Shown here one piece after another: positions 43,311 to 52,428 of a stretch of 64,000 nucleotides of DNA. The DNA comes from Flavobacterium tructae. Its GTDB lineage: Bacteria > Bacteroidota > Bacteroidia > Flavobacteriales > Flavobacteriaceae. Every line of letters starts with the position of its first letter. Position 1 is the first letter of the stretch. Location of the stretch: NCBI RefSeq assembly GCF_002217475.1, contig NZ_MUHH01000021.1, forward strand, positions 41,677 through 105,676. The letters run 5' to 3'. A program made the translations under genes and the position numbers. The notes beneath the pieces are model-generated. The model did no database searches and had not been told where the DNA came from. It saw only the letters and a program-made list of their open reading frames with translations.

Positions 43311-46300
43311 CTAAACTAATTCTGCGGAAAGTTCAAGCAGGTAATTTTTAAAGTTAAAGTCTTTTGAAAATGATAAATTATATTTTTCCAATGAACAATA
43401 CATACTCACTTCAATAGCATTCGAATAGGTATTGCAACTTAAGTCTAATCCTTCATTAAAGTCATTTTTAGAATAAGTTGTGTTATTTTCTATTACTGGA
43501 GCCGAAAAACTTTTTTCACTTTCATTAGTAATAAAATTTAAGAGTCCACCTACTTCACTTTTTACCGAAACGTCATAAACACGCTCCACATCTTCACAGA
43601 TCACCTCATAAGGAATTTGCTGATGTGCAAGTGCTTCCATGTAAGCGCTGTAAACTTCTCTGACGTATTTATTTTTTGTACTATCCGAAAATTGCAAAAC
43701 CGGTAAAGGCAAAAAGTTATTTACAACTCCCAGCACTTTATGACTCTCCATGTCTTTATCTCCAAATTCTCTCCCTTGTGCTAATATCAACTGTAATGTT
43801 TTATCACTATGTCTATTAAGCATTAACTGATGTAATGCCATAAAAAATGCAGAAGGAGTCAAACCTGTGTTATTTATTATTCTTGAAAAAGTTTTAAATG
43901 ATTCCCCCGTTATCCAGGCCGTTTGCTGTACATAATCTTTTAGTCCAGTTGGTTTATCATCAATTTCATCTTTTGTTACAACATCTTTTAATGTCTCCAG
44001 CCAATATTTTCTATGTTCGTTTGCTTCTGCCGAGTGCAAATATGCTTTTTGCCATGTTGCAAATTCATAATATAAAGTATGATTAACTTCTAAAGGCTGG
44101 TCATTAAAATAAGCTCTAAGGTTTGCTATCAAAATACTATTTGTAAAGGCATCTGTAAGTGCATGATGAATACTTATAAACATATAAGAATTTTGATCTG
44201 ACTGATTGTTGGTGTCCTGAATAATAAGTACTTTCACTAATGCTCCTTCAATTACATCAAAAGGTTTTGACAGTAAAGAAGTAAGCTGTTCCTGGTTTAT
44301 TTGTGTATCCTGATAGACTTCTATTTTAACTTCTGAAGAAGGCAACATACGTTGTTTTATCAATTCACCTTGTTTGTAGAATTGAGTTTTTAAAATTGGA
44401 AAAAAATCTATAAAAGGTCTGAATTTTTCCAAGAAATCTTCTTTTGAAGCAAATTTGGGAGCAACTATCGGACCTATAATCCCTTGAGACATTGTTTTGC
44501 CCAGTATAAAATTCTGATTGGGCGTTACTTCAAAATCAGATGCTGTGTTGATCTCAATATGGTCACTATTATGTGCCTGACTCTCACTTAGCAATGTCAA
44601 ATGATTTACCATAGTAACTAAGTTGTTCTTGAAGGCACTTGTCAATTCATCTATTGTTGCCTTTTCAAATAATAAAGAAGAATATCCTATGCTTATTTTA
44701 AGTTCACCCAGTGAAATCATTCCTACAAAACTCAGTCCAATATTATTGTAGTTTTCCGGACTTGAATTTCCTCCAATACTCTCAGCTCCATAAGTAAATA
44801 CCAGGTCTTTCTTTGATGAAACATCGTATCCAAAATCTCCCAAATAATTATATTCCAAATCAAAAGTCGTACTCAAATCTACATCCTCATTTAAAAAATG
44901 TAATGTACTATATCCTATTCCTTTGTTTGGAATTTTTGACAAGTCTGCCTTTACTTTTAATAAATTTTCAAGAGCCTCATCTTTGGACACATTCAATACA
45001 AAAGGATAAAACGATGTGAAATATCCAACAGTACGACTTATATCGACAGTATCTATGATTTCTTCTCTTCCATGGCCTTCCATTTGTATGGTTACCCGAT
45101 CTCTATGCAATGTCTCTTTAATAGCAAGTCCCAAACAGGTCAGAATTACATCATCTATCTGAGTATTATATAAGATGTGCGCTGAAGTTTGTAAAAGCGT
45201 TGTGGTCTCTTTGTCTAGAAACATAGTAGCTTTACTGTCACAATTTAGTTTGTACGCTTCATTTTCTTCTATTGCATTTAACGGAATAACACGTTGTGAA
45301 CAAACCTCCTGCCAGTACGAAAGTTCTTCTGTTGTTTTTAAATCCTGTGCGTAGGCTTTCAGTTCTTTTGCCCAGGCTTGGTACGAGGTAGTTTTATAGG
45401 GAAGCTTATACTCATTCCCTTCTCTATTATTCGCATACAAATCGGCAAAGTCTTGCAACAAAATTCTCCAGGAAACCCCGTCCACGACTAAATGGTGGAT
45501 GATAAAAGCGATACGATCACCATCTTTTAATCTAAAATGGCCAATTCTTACTAAAGGTCCTTTAGCTATCTCAAAAGAAGATTGTAATGCTATTCCGGCA
45601 TTTCTAATAGTCGTCAAATAATCTTCGTCTTCCCTTAAATCATAAAAATGTATGGTATAACTTTCTTCCGTACTGCTTTTATTATATTGCTTTCTGGTAT
45701 TATTCTCAACCGGAAAAACCATTCTAAGTACATCATGATGTTGTACCAGCTGATCGATAGACGTTTTTAAAACCTTTGGATCGACCTCATCTTCTGTTCG
45801 AAGTAAAACAGTATGATTATAATACTCCGGTTCATTAAATATTTTGTCCTTCACTTTACTAAAGAAGAATTCCTGAATAGGTGTCAAAACCACTTCTCCT
45901 GTTACTTCTGACTGATCGAGGATCTGATCATTTTTTTGCATTAGAGGCACAAGGTCTTCCAGTCTGGGATTTGATATGATATCACCTGCCTTAAGTACAA
46001 ATCCATGTTGTTTGAGTTTTGAAACAATTTGTATTGATTTTATTGAGTCCCCTCCAATACTAAAAAAATTATCTTTAATACCTATTCCTTCTTTCTTCAA
46101 TACTTCTTCCCAAACACTTACCAGTAGTTTTTCTTCTAAAGTTGTTGCAGCCACAAATACATGATTGTCTTCTATTACGGTACCATTCTGTAATTTGTAT
46201 AATGCTTTTTTATCAATTTTTCCGTTAATTGTGAGTGGCATTTGTTCCAACTGCACATATTTTTGCGGAAGCATATATTCAGGAAGAATTTTAGAAAGAA

Positions 46301-49256
46301 AGGATCTGATGTTTCCGGAGTTAATTGTTTCTGATGCTACAATATAAGCGACAAGCTCCTTCGCTCCCTCGTATCCTTCTTCTACGCAAACAACAGTTTC
46401 CAATATTTGATCATTGAGCAGTAATTGTTGTTCAATGGCAGAAAGTTCAATACGGTAGCCTCTTATTTTTACTTGCTCATCATTACGTCCGACATAAATA
46501 ATATTTCCCTCTTTTGTCCACTTTCCTAAGTCTCCTGTTCGGTACAAATTACCATCTGCAGCAAATGGATTTTTAATAAACTTACTGTTTGTCAGTTCTT
46601 CTCTGTTTAAATATCCTCTTGCAACTCCTGTTCCTCCTATGCATATTTCTCCTACTACTCCTACTGGGACCAGATTATTATAGTGATCCAGAATATGAAT
46701 TTTAGCATTAGAAATTGGCTTTCCAATTGGAATATTACGATAGGCCTCAGTATCACTTTCCGGCATCTTAAAAATCGTTCCACAAACACTGACCTCCGTT
46801 GGACCATAGGCATTGTAATAAGTCCCGTATTTAAGATATGGCTTTATGATTTCATAATCCGGTGCCTCCCCGGCTGTGATGAGTGTCTCTAATGTCTTTA
46901 AATCATCTATATCAACCAGAGCAATGTAAGAAGGTGGTAATGTTGCGATATTAATATTATTCTCTTTTATGAAAGCAGTCAGTGTATTGGCATCTTTTCG
47001 CTGCTCTTCGTTTGCCATATAAAGGCTTCCTCCTGAGAGCAGAATCATAAATGTTTCCCATACCGATGCATCGAAAGAAAAAGGGGCAAACTGCAAGCCT
47101 CTGTTATTCTGATCTAGTTTAAAATAATCAATTTGCGAAAGAATCGTATTTACAATCTGACCGTGTTCAATCATCACTCCTTTTGGAAGTCCTGTTGATC
47201 CCGAGGTATAAATTACATAAGCCAAATCTGAAGGAAGTACATCAACTTCCACCAAATCACAATCACTAACATCAAAACCTAAATCTACGGCTATTAAGGC
47301 TCCCGTATAGAATTCCATATCAAACATATAAGATGTTGTCGTAATCAGTAATTCTAATTGAGTATCAGTAATAATATGTTCTTTTACCTGATCAGGCATT
47401 TCAGGTGCAATTGGAACATATGCACAACCCAGTTTTAAGATCGCAAGCATGGATATAATGTTCCACTCATTTCGTTCGAGCTGTATACCTATAAATTTCC
47501 CCTTTTCAATTTGATAATGTTTAAAGATGTAACGAGCCAAATCAGTTGAAGCTACATCCAATTCTTTGTAGGTGAATTTTTTATTTCCTGCAAACAAAGC
47601 GGTTCCATCCGGAGTTTGTTTTACTTGTCTTTCAAATAAGGATAATAAAGTTTCTTCCTCAGAATAATCCAGTATTATATCATTAAAATCTAACAATAGC
47701 TCTTCTCTTTCGTTTACAGATAAATAATCAATTTTTGAGATTGGTATATTAGGATGCAAAACTATTTTCTCCACTAATTGTTTAAAGTGTGTCAATAACC
47801 CTATTACATATTCTGATTCCAGAACGTCTGTATTGTAAATTAACTGACAGGCTAAATAATCTCCTTCTTCAATAAAGTTGATATCTAAATCCGTCAATAC
47901 AGGAGTTTCTCTTAATCGTTTAATATTCTTTATTTGGGCTTCGTCTATCTTATATTGATGGTTATTGTCTACTGCATTTTGCAACAGAATCATCACATCA
48001 AATAAAGGAGACCTTGACATATCTCTTTTATAATTAATGAGTTTTAATAAGTCGGCGAAAGGATAAAACTGACAATCTAAGGCTGATAATGTATTTTCTT
48101 TTACAGTTTCAAAAAAAGTACTGAAGGACTGTTCCGGATCAATTTGATTGCGCAGTGGCAATGAGTTAATATAACCTCCGATTTGTTCTTTTAAATCTAT
48201 GTGATCACGTCCTCCCACAGCAGTCCCAATAATGACATCTTTACTGTTGGTGTACTTATATAAAAGTACATTCCATACGGCAATCAGCCCCATAAAAATA
48301 CTTCCCTTTTTATCAGAGCACAGCTTTTTAAACAGTGCTGTGGTTTCTTTAGAAAGATAGGCTTTAAGTGCAACTCCGTTAACAGTTCTCACTGCTGGTC
48401 GGCTCTTGTTATTTGTGAAATTAAGAACCGGTAACTCATCGGAAAATGTTTCTTTAAAATATGCTTCCTGAGTTTTAAACAGTCCTTTAGAGAGCTGCTC
48501 GTTTTGCCAGGCTGCATAATCTTTGTATTGAATATTTAGCTCGGGTAGTTCAGCTGAAACTCCCAACTCAAACGCCGAGTAAAATGCAAGAACATTTTTA
48601 AACAGAACATCAATAGACCAGGCATCACTAATTACGTGATGTATACTTAGATGAAAAATAAATTCACTGTCCTTGAGTTGAAACAAATGAACTCTAAATA
48701 AAGGCCCCTCACCAATATTAAACGGTTTTTCTAAGTCCTCTCTGGTAATAGTTTTAATCATTTCTTCTTTTTTGTCTAAAGTTCTAAAGTCAAAAAAGTT
48801 TATCGTAAAATCTATATCTTCGCTTTGCAGGATATGCTGCCTAATTTCTCCTTCCTTATTGATTCTAAATACAGTACGCAGTGATTCATGTCGCTCAATG
48901 GTGCTATACACGGCACGCTTAAAATTTTCAACATTGATCTCTTGTTTTAAATGTGCAGAAGACGTCAGCACATAATTAAAACCTTTTGAATCTGAATCGG
49001 CAAGTACAGAAGACAATATTCCAAGGGCAAACGAAGAAACTTCATAGCTTTCCTGGCTATTAACTCTTGGTATATTATTATGTTTATTCGAAGATGTATA
49101 CTTGATTAAGTAGGAAACGATTTCCTGTTTGTTTTCTTTTATCTTTTTGATGAGCGTTTCATCAATCACATCATCTTTAAAACCAAGTTTCAGATCTTCT
49201 CCATCCAGCGATATTGTAATGTTACTATCATATATCTCGTTTAATAAATTGACCAT
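43311..49256 (-). CDS. NRPS: docking-C-A(Phe-type)-PCP-E-C
   Basis: A 1981-residue megasynthase. Residues 1-52 form a TubC-type docking domain (YDSNITISLDGEDLKLGF), as expected after a PKS partner. C domain about 65-500 (HHVISDAWS near 205), A domain about 520-1020 (YTSGSTGLPKG near 682), PCP with Ser near 1069 (FFSIGGDSIKS), epimerase about 1115-1540 (HHLVVDGVSWRIL near 1252), and a final C-type domain about 1565-1981 (HHALTDAF near 1695) with no A or PCP behind it. The A-code read by eye is D-A-W-T-I-A-A-V-C-K, a phenylalanine code, so a D-Phe (possibly hydroxylated) unit is likely. There is no thioesterase; the terminal C domain may release or cyclise the chain. Confidence 0.9.
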   Translation of the reverse strand: MVNLLNEIYDSNITISLDGEDLKLGFKDDVIDETLIKKIKENKQEIVSYLIKYTSSNKHNNIPRVNSQESYEVSSFALGILSSVLADSDSKGFNYVLTSSAHLKQEINVENFKRAVYSTIERHESLRTVFRINKEGEIRQHILQSEDIDFTINFFDFRTLDKKEEMIKTITREDLEKPFNIGEGPLFRVHLFQLKDSEFIFHLSIHHVISDAWSIDVLFKNVLAFYSAFELGVSAELPELNIQYKDYAAWQNEQLSKGLFKTQEAYFKETFSDELPVLNFTNNKSRPAVRTVNGVALKAYLSKETTALFKKLCSDKKGSIFMGLIAVWNVLLYKYTNSKDVIIGTAVGGRDHIDLKEQIGGYINSLPLRNQIDPEQSFSTFFETVKENTLSALDCQFYPFADLLKLINYKRDMSRSPLFDVMILLQNAVDNNHQYKIDEAQIKNIKRLRETPVLTDLDINFIEEGDYLACQLIYNTDVLESEYVIGLLTHFKQLVEKIVLHPNIPISKIDYLSVNEREELLLDFNDIILDYSEEETLLSLFERQVKQTPDGTALFAGNKKFTYKELDVASTDLARYIFKHYQIEKGKFIGIQLERNEWNIISMLAILKLGCAYVPIAPEMPDQVKEHIITDTQLELLITTTSYMFDMEFYTGALIAVDLGFDVSDCDLVEVDVLPSDLAYVIYTSGSTGLPKGVMIEHGQIVNTILSQIDYFKLDQNNRGLQFAPFSFDASVWETFMILLSGGSLYMANEEQRKDANTLTAFIKENNINIATLPPSYIALVDIDDLKTLETLITAGEAPDYEIIKPYLKYGTYYNAYGPTEVSVCGTIFKMPESDTEAYRNIPIGKPISNAKIHILDHYNNLVPVGVVGEICIGGTGVARGYLNREELTNSKFIKNPFAADGNLYRTGDLGKWTKEGNIIYVGRNDEQVKIRGYRIELSAIEQQLLLNDQILETVVCVEEGYEGAKELVAYIVASETINSGNIRSFLSKILPEYMLPQKYVQLEQMPLTINGKIDKKALYKLQNGTVIEDNHVFVAATTLEEKLLVSVWEEVLKKEGIGIKDNFFSIGGDSIKSIQIVSKLKQHGFVLKAGDIISNPRLEDLVPLMQKNDQILDQSEVTGEVVLTPIQEFFFSKVKDKIFNEPEYYNHTVLLRTEDEVDPKVLKTSIDQLVQHHDVLRMVFPVENNTRKQYNKSSTEESYTIHFYDLREDEDYLTTIRNAGIALQSSFEIAKGPLVRIGHFRLKDGDRIAFIIHHLVVDGVSWRILLQDFADLYANNREGNEYKLPYKTTSYQAWAKELKAYAQDLKTTEELSYWQEVCSQRVIPLNAIEENEAYKLNCDSKATMFLDKETTTLLQTSAHILYNTQIDDVILTCLGLAIKETLHRDRVTIQMEGHGREEIIDTVDISRTVGYFTSFYPFVLNVSKDEALENLLKVKADLSKIPNKGIGYSTLHFLNEDVDLSTTFDLEYNYLGDFGYDVSSKKDLVFTYGAESIGGNSSPENYNNIGLSFVGMISLGELKISIGYSSLLFEKATIDELTSAFKNNLVTMVNHLTLLSESQAHNSDHIEINTASDFEVTPNQNFILGKTMSQGIIGPIVAPKFASKEDFLEKFRPFIDFFPILKTQFYKQGELIKQRMLPSSEVKIEVYQDTQINQEQLTSLLSKPFDVIEGALVKVLIIQDTNNQSDQNSYMFISIHHALTDAFTNSILIANLRAYFNDQPLEVNHTLYYEFATWQKAYLHSAEANEHRKYWLETLKDVVTKDEIDDKPTGLKDYVQQTAWITGESFKTFSRIINNTGLTPSAFFMALHQLMLNRHSDKTLQLILAQGREFGDKDMESHKVLGVVNNFLPLPVLQFSDSTKNKYVREVYSAYMEALAHQQIPYEVICEDVERVYDVSVKSEVGGLLNFITNESEKSFSAPVIENNTTYSKNDFNEGLDLSCNTYSNAIEVSMYCSLEKYNLSFSKDFNFKNYLLELSAELV

Positions 49257-49342
49257 TTTGTTACGTTTTTTGGGTTTAATAGTTAAGATTATTTTTTTGG
49301 TATATTATTTCACTTAAAGCGAAAAAGAAAAAAGGACTCTGT

Positions 49343-52300
49343 CTAAATGGTCATAACCGATTTGTAGCTATTTTCATTTTCCTGAAGAGTTACAAATTTC
49401 AATGCCATATCTATTTCTGCAGCCAATTCTTTGATGGTCGATTTTTGGTAGAAATCTTTAATCTTGATTTCGATGTCAAATCGTTTCTGAATCAGTTTAA
49501 GCATGGTAACACCTTTTAAAGAATTGCCTCCTAAGGCAAAGAAATCATGTAAAACTCCAATTTCATCTTTACTGAAAAATGATTTCCACATTTCAACAAG
49601 CTTTTCCTCGGTTTCATTTGATGGTGGTACATAGTTTACAAAAGACACCGCATTATCCTCTAAATCATCCTGGAAGGCTTCACTGTCATCATAATATTCT
49701 GTGGTGAGAGGTATGGCAATAGAATCTCCTTCTGATCCTGAAAAATTGAGAAACGCAAAAGGATTTACTTTTACAGGCAGTTTTGTTTTATTAAATACAT
49801 AACCCGGCATTGACACTCTGTATGGCTTTTGCTCTCCGTAGTAAGTTTCCCAGTTAATATCGATACCATTCATCCACAATTCTCCTAATTTTTGACAAAG
49901 ATGCTCCTGATCATTAATTTCCTGTTTGGGATGTCTGACCAAATTTATAGCGGTATTATTGGAAGTTTCATCGTGCTGTTGCTGCTGAAACAAGGTGGTT
50001 AAGGTATTTCCTGGTCCGACTTCAATAAAAATGCTATCCGAATCTTTTAACAATGTGGCTAATCCGTCTGAGAATCGTACTGTATGACGCAAATGATCAA
50101 CCCAATATTGTGATGATACCGCTTCTTCTGAACTTATTAACTGTCCTGTAAGATTGGATACGAAAGGAATCTTAGGTGTTGAGAATTCGACTTTTTCTAA
50201 CTCCTCTCTAAATTCATCCAGCACTGAATCCATTAAAAAGGAATGCCCTCCTAATGAAATTCTTAGTTTTGAACATAAAATTTCTTCGGTTTCCAATATT
50301 TCTATTAGTGCCTCTATAGCTGAATCTGTACCTGATAAAACGCAAGATTCCGGAGAATTAACCACTGCTAAACTCACCTGATCATTTAGGTAGGCTTTTA
50401 TTTTTTCTTCAGAAAGCGATACGCTTAACATGCTTCCTTCCGGCGTCTTGTTCATCAATAATGCACGTTTGGCAACCAATTTTACACCGGTTTCAAAAGA
50501 AAACACTTCACTTAAACAAGCGGCAACATATTCTCCCGTACTGTGTCCTATTAATTTGTCGGGAGTGATGCCCCAACGCATCATTAATTTGGCTAAAGCG
50601 TATTCAAAAACAAATACGATAGGCTGCGTGAATTCATTTTTATTAATGTCTGTATTTTTTTCCGCAGCTGAATTTTCTTCATACAAAACCTTGGTAACAT
50701 CTACTCCGGTTAGCGTTTTGATAATCGAAAATCCTTTGTCTATGAGCTCTTTAAAATAAGGCTCCTTCTCATAAAGATTTTTACCCATGTTAAGGTATTG
50801 CGCTCCGGATCCTGTACACATGAAAACGATCTTTCTCTTTTGACTTAGTTTACCGGAATAAACGGACTTACTTAAAGGATCTTTTAAAGTTTCAATGGCA
50901 TTTTCTCTGGAGTTGCTTACCAGAAAACGATTGTACTTAAACTGATTTCTGCCGACCTGCAAAGTATAGGCCATATCCTGAAAATTATCTTTTTCATTTT
51001 CTTCAAGAAACGAAGTTAACCTTTCCTGATAGGCATTTAAGGCTCCTACAGATTGTGCAGAAAAACGCAATAACTTATAAGAATTGTTCTCAGCGATTTC
51101 TTCCTTTAGCGGCGCTTCCTGTAAAATTACATGGGCATTATTTCCTCCTATTCCAAAGCTGCTGACACCGGCTCTCAAAGGCTGGTTGTCTTTCGATGTC
51201 CAGGCCGATAATTCTGTCTGTACTTTAAAAGGCCCGGATTTAAAATTAATTTCCGGATTTGGATTTTTAAAATGTAGAGACGGCGGAAGCATTTTATTTT
51301 TTAATGCCAGTGTTGTTTTAAGAAATCCTGTAATTCCCGCTGCGCTGTCCAGATGCCCAATATTAGTTTTTACAGATCCTAAAGCGCAGTGATGATTGGT
51401 ATTGTATTCAAAAGATTTATTAAGAGCTTCTACTTCTATAGGATCGCCCAATTTTGTACCGGTACCATGTGCTTCAATATAGGTTATCGATTCGGGTGTT
51501 GCATCTGCAATCTGCTGTGCCTGTTTGATGCATTCGTACTGACCGCTGATACTTGGAGCTGTATACCCTACTTTTCGATTTCCATCATTGTTTACTACTG
51601 AGGCACGTATCACAGCATAAATCTGATCTTTATCGGCTATGGCGTCTTCCAGTCTTTTCAGAACGGCTACTCCGGCTCCTTCCCCGGATACAATACCGGA
51701 CGAATCTTCATCAAAAGCTTTGCAGTGACCGTCTTTAGAATTGGTCATTCCTTCCTGATACTGGTGCCCTTTGTATACTTTTGAATATACTCTTACTCCT
51801 CCGGCAATTGCAATAGAACATTCTCTCATCAATAAAGAACGACAGGCCTGATGAATTCCAACCAATGAACTTGAACAGGCTGTATCTACATAATAACTGG
51901 GACCTCTAAGGTTCATATTATAAGAGATCAGAGTACTGATGAAGTTTTTATTGGAGATTTGATTCAGATAAAATGAATTTACATTATCATTATTGGTGAT
52001 CATCGTATAGGCTCTCCAGTTCATATTATCTGAAGCAGACAAATACAGTCCGATTTTATCTTTGTATGTTTTAGGATTGTATCCGGCATCTTCCAGACCA
52101 AGCCAAACCAGTTCGTGCATCATACGCACCTGAGGGTCCATTGACATTGCTTCTTGTCTGGTGTATCCAAAAAAAGAATAATCAAAACTATTAGGGTCTT
52201 CCAGAGAAGCCTGTGCTTTAATCAAATCCGGATTAGCAAGTTCTTTTTCCGTTACTCCCGCCGCTCTTAATTCATCATCGCTGTAAAAATGAACTAATTC

Positions 52301-52408
52301 TTCTCCGTTCATTAAATGTTTCCAGAACTCATTAATATTATCTGACTTGGGATATTTACCTGAAATTCCAACAATAGCAATATCTTTTTTTCTAATATTA
52401 TTTTCCAT
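49343..52408 (-). CDS. Type I polyketide synthase module KS-AT-ACP
   Basis: A 1021-residue single module. KS about 10-430, with Cys178 in VDTACSSSLVG, His in EAHGTGTKLGDP and His in KTNIGHLDSAAG. AT about 515-830, with Ser623 in GHSTGEY and the conserved Arg in AKRALLM. The selectivity motif about 100 residues on reads LGGH (719-722) instead of HAFH (malonyl) or YASH (methylmalonyl). ACP at about 930-1005 (FFALGGNSLKG). No KR, DH or ER, so it should extend the upstream Tyr-type unit by a branched beta-keto unit. It starts 20 bp after the upstream NRPS stop. The carboxylase/reductase in the cluster could supply the extender. Confidence 0.92.
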   Translation of the reverse strand: MENNIRKKDIAIVGISGKYPKSDNINEFWKHLMNGEELVHFYSDDELRAAGVTEKELANPDLIKAQASLEDPNSFDYSFFGYTRQEAMSMDPQVRMMHELVWLGLEDAGYNPKTYKDKIGLYLSASDNMNWRAYTMITNNDNVNSFYLNQISNKNFISTLISYNMNLRGPSYYVDTACSSSLVGIHQACRSLLMRECSIAIAGGVRVYSKVYKGHQYQEGMTNSKDGHCKAFDEDSSGIVSGEGAGVAVLKRLEDAIADKDQIYAVIRASVVNNDGNRKVGYTAPSISGQYECIKQAQQIADATPESITYIEAHGTGTKLGDPIEVEALNKSFEYNTNHHCALGSVKTNIGHLDSAAGITGFLKTTLALKNKMLPPSLHFKNPNPEINFKSGPFKVQTELSAWTSKDNQPLRAGVSSFGIGGNNAHVILQEAPLKEEIAENNSYKLLRFSAQSVGALNAYQERLTSFLEENEKDNFQDMAYTLQVGRNQFKYNRFLVSNSRENAIETLKDPLSKSVYSGKLSQKRKIVFMCTGSGAQYLNMGKNLYEKEPYFKELIDKGFSIIKTLTGVDVTKVLYEENSAAEKNTDINKNEFTQPIVFVFEYALAKLMMRWGITPDKLIGHSTGEYVAACLSEVFSFETGVKLVAKRALLMNKTPEGSMLSVSLSEEKIKAYLNDQVSLAVVNSPESCVLSGTDSAIEALIEILETEEILCSKLRISLGGHSFLMDSVLDEFREELEKVEFSTPKIPFVSNLTGQLISSEEAVSSQYWVDHLRHTVRFSDGLATLLKDSDSIFIEVGPGNTLTTLFQQQQHDETSNNTAINLVRHPKQEINDQEHLCQKLGELWMNGIDINWETYYGEQKPYRVSMPGYVFNKTKLPVKVNPFAFLNFSGSEGDSIAIPLTTEYYDDSEAFQDDLEDNAVSFVNYVPPSNETEEKLVEMWKSFFSKDEIGVLHDFFALGGNSLKGVTMLKLIQKRFDIEIKIKDFYQKSTIKELAAEIDMALKFVTLQENENSYKSVMTI

Positions 52409-52428
52409 AGTAATTAAATTGCATCGTA

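Noticed and set aside
45300..45900. Reading the domain after the Phe PCP as an ordinary condensation domain
   Set aside because: HHLVVDGVSWRIL together with GYFTSFYPFVL and the YNYLGDFG-type segment is typical of epimerases.
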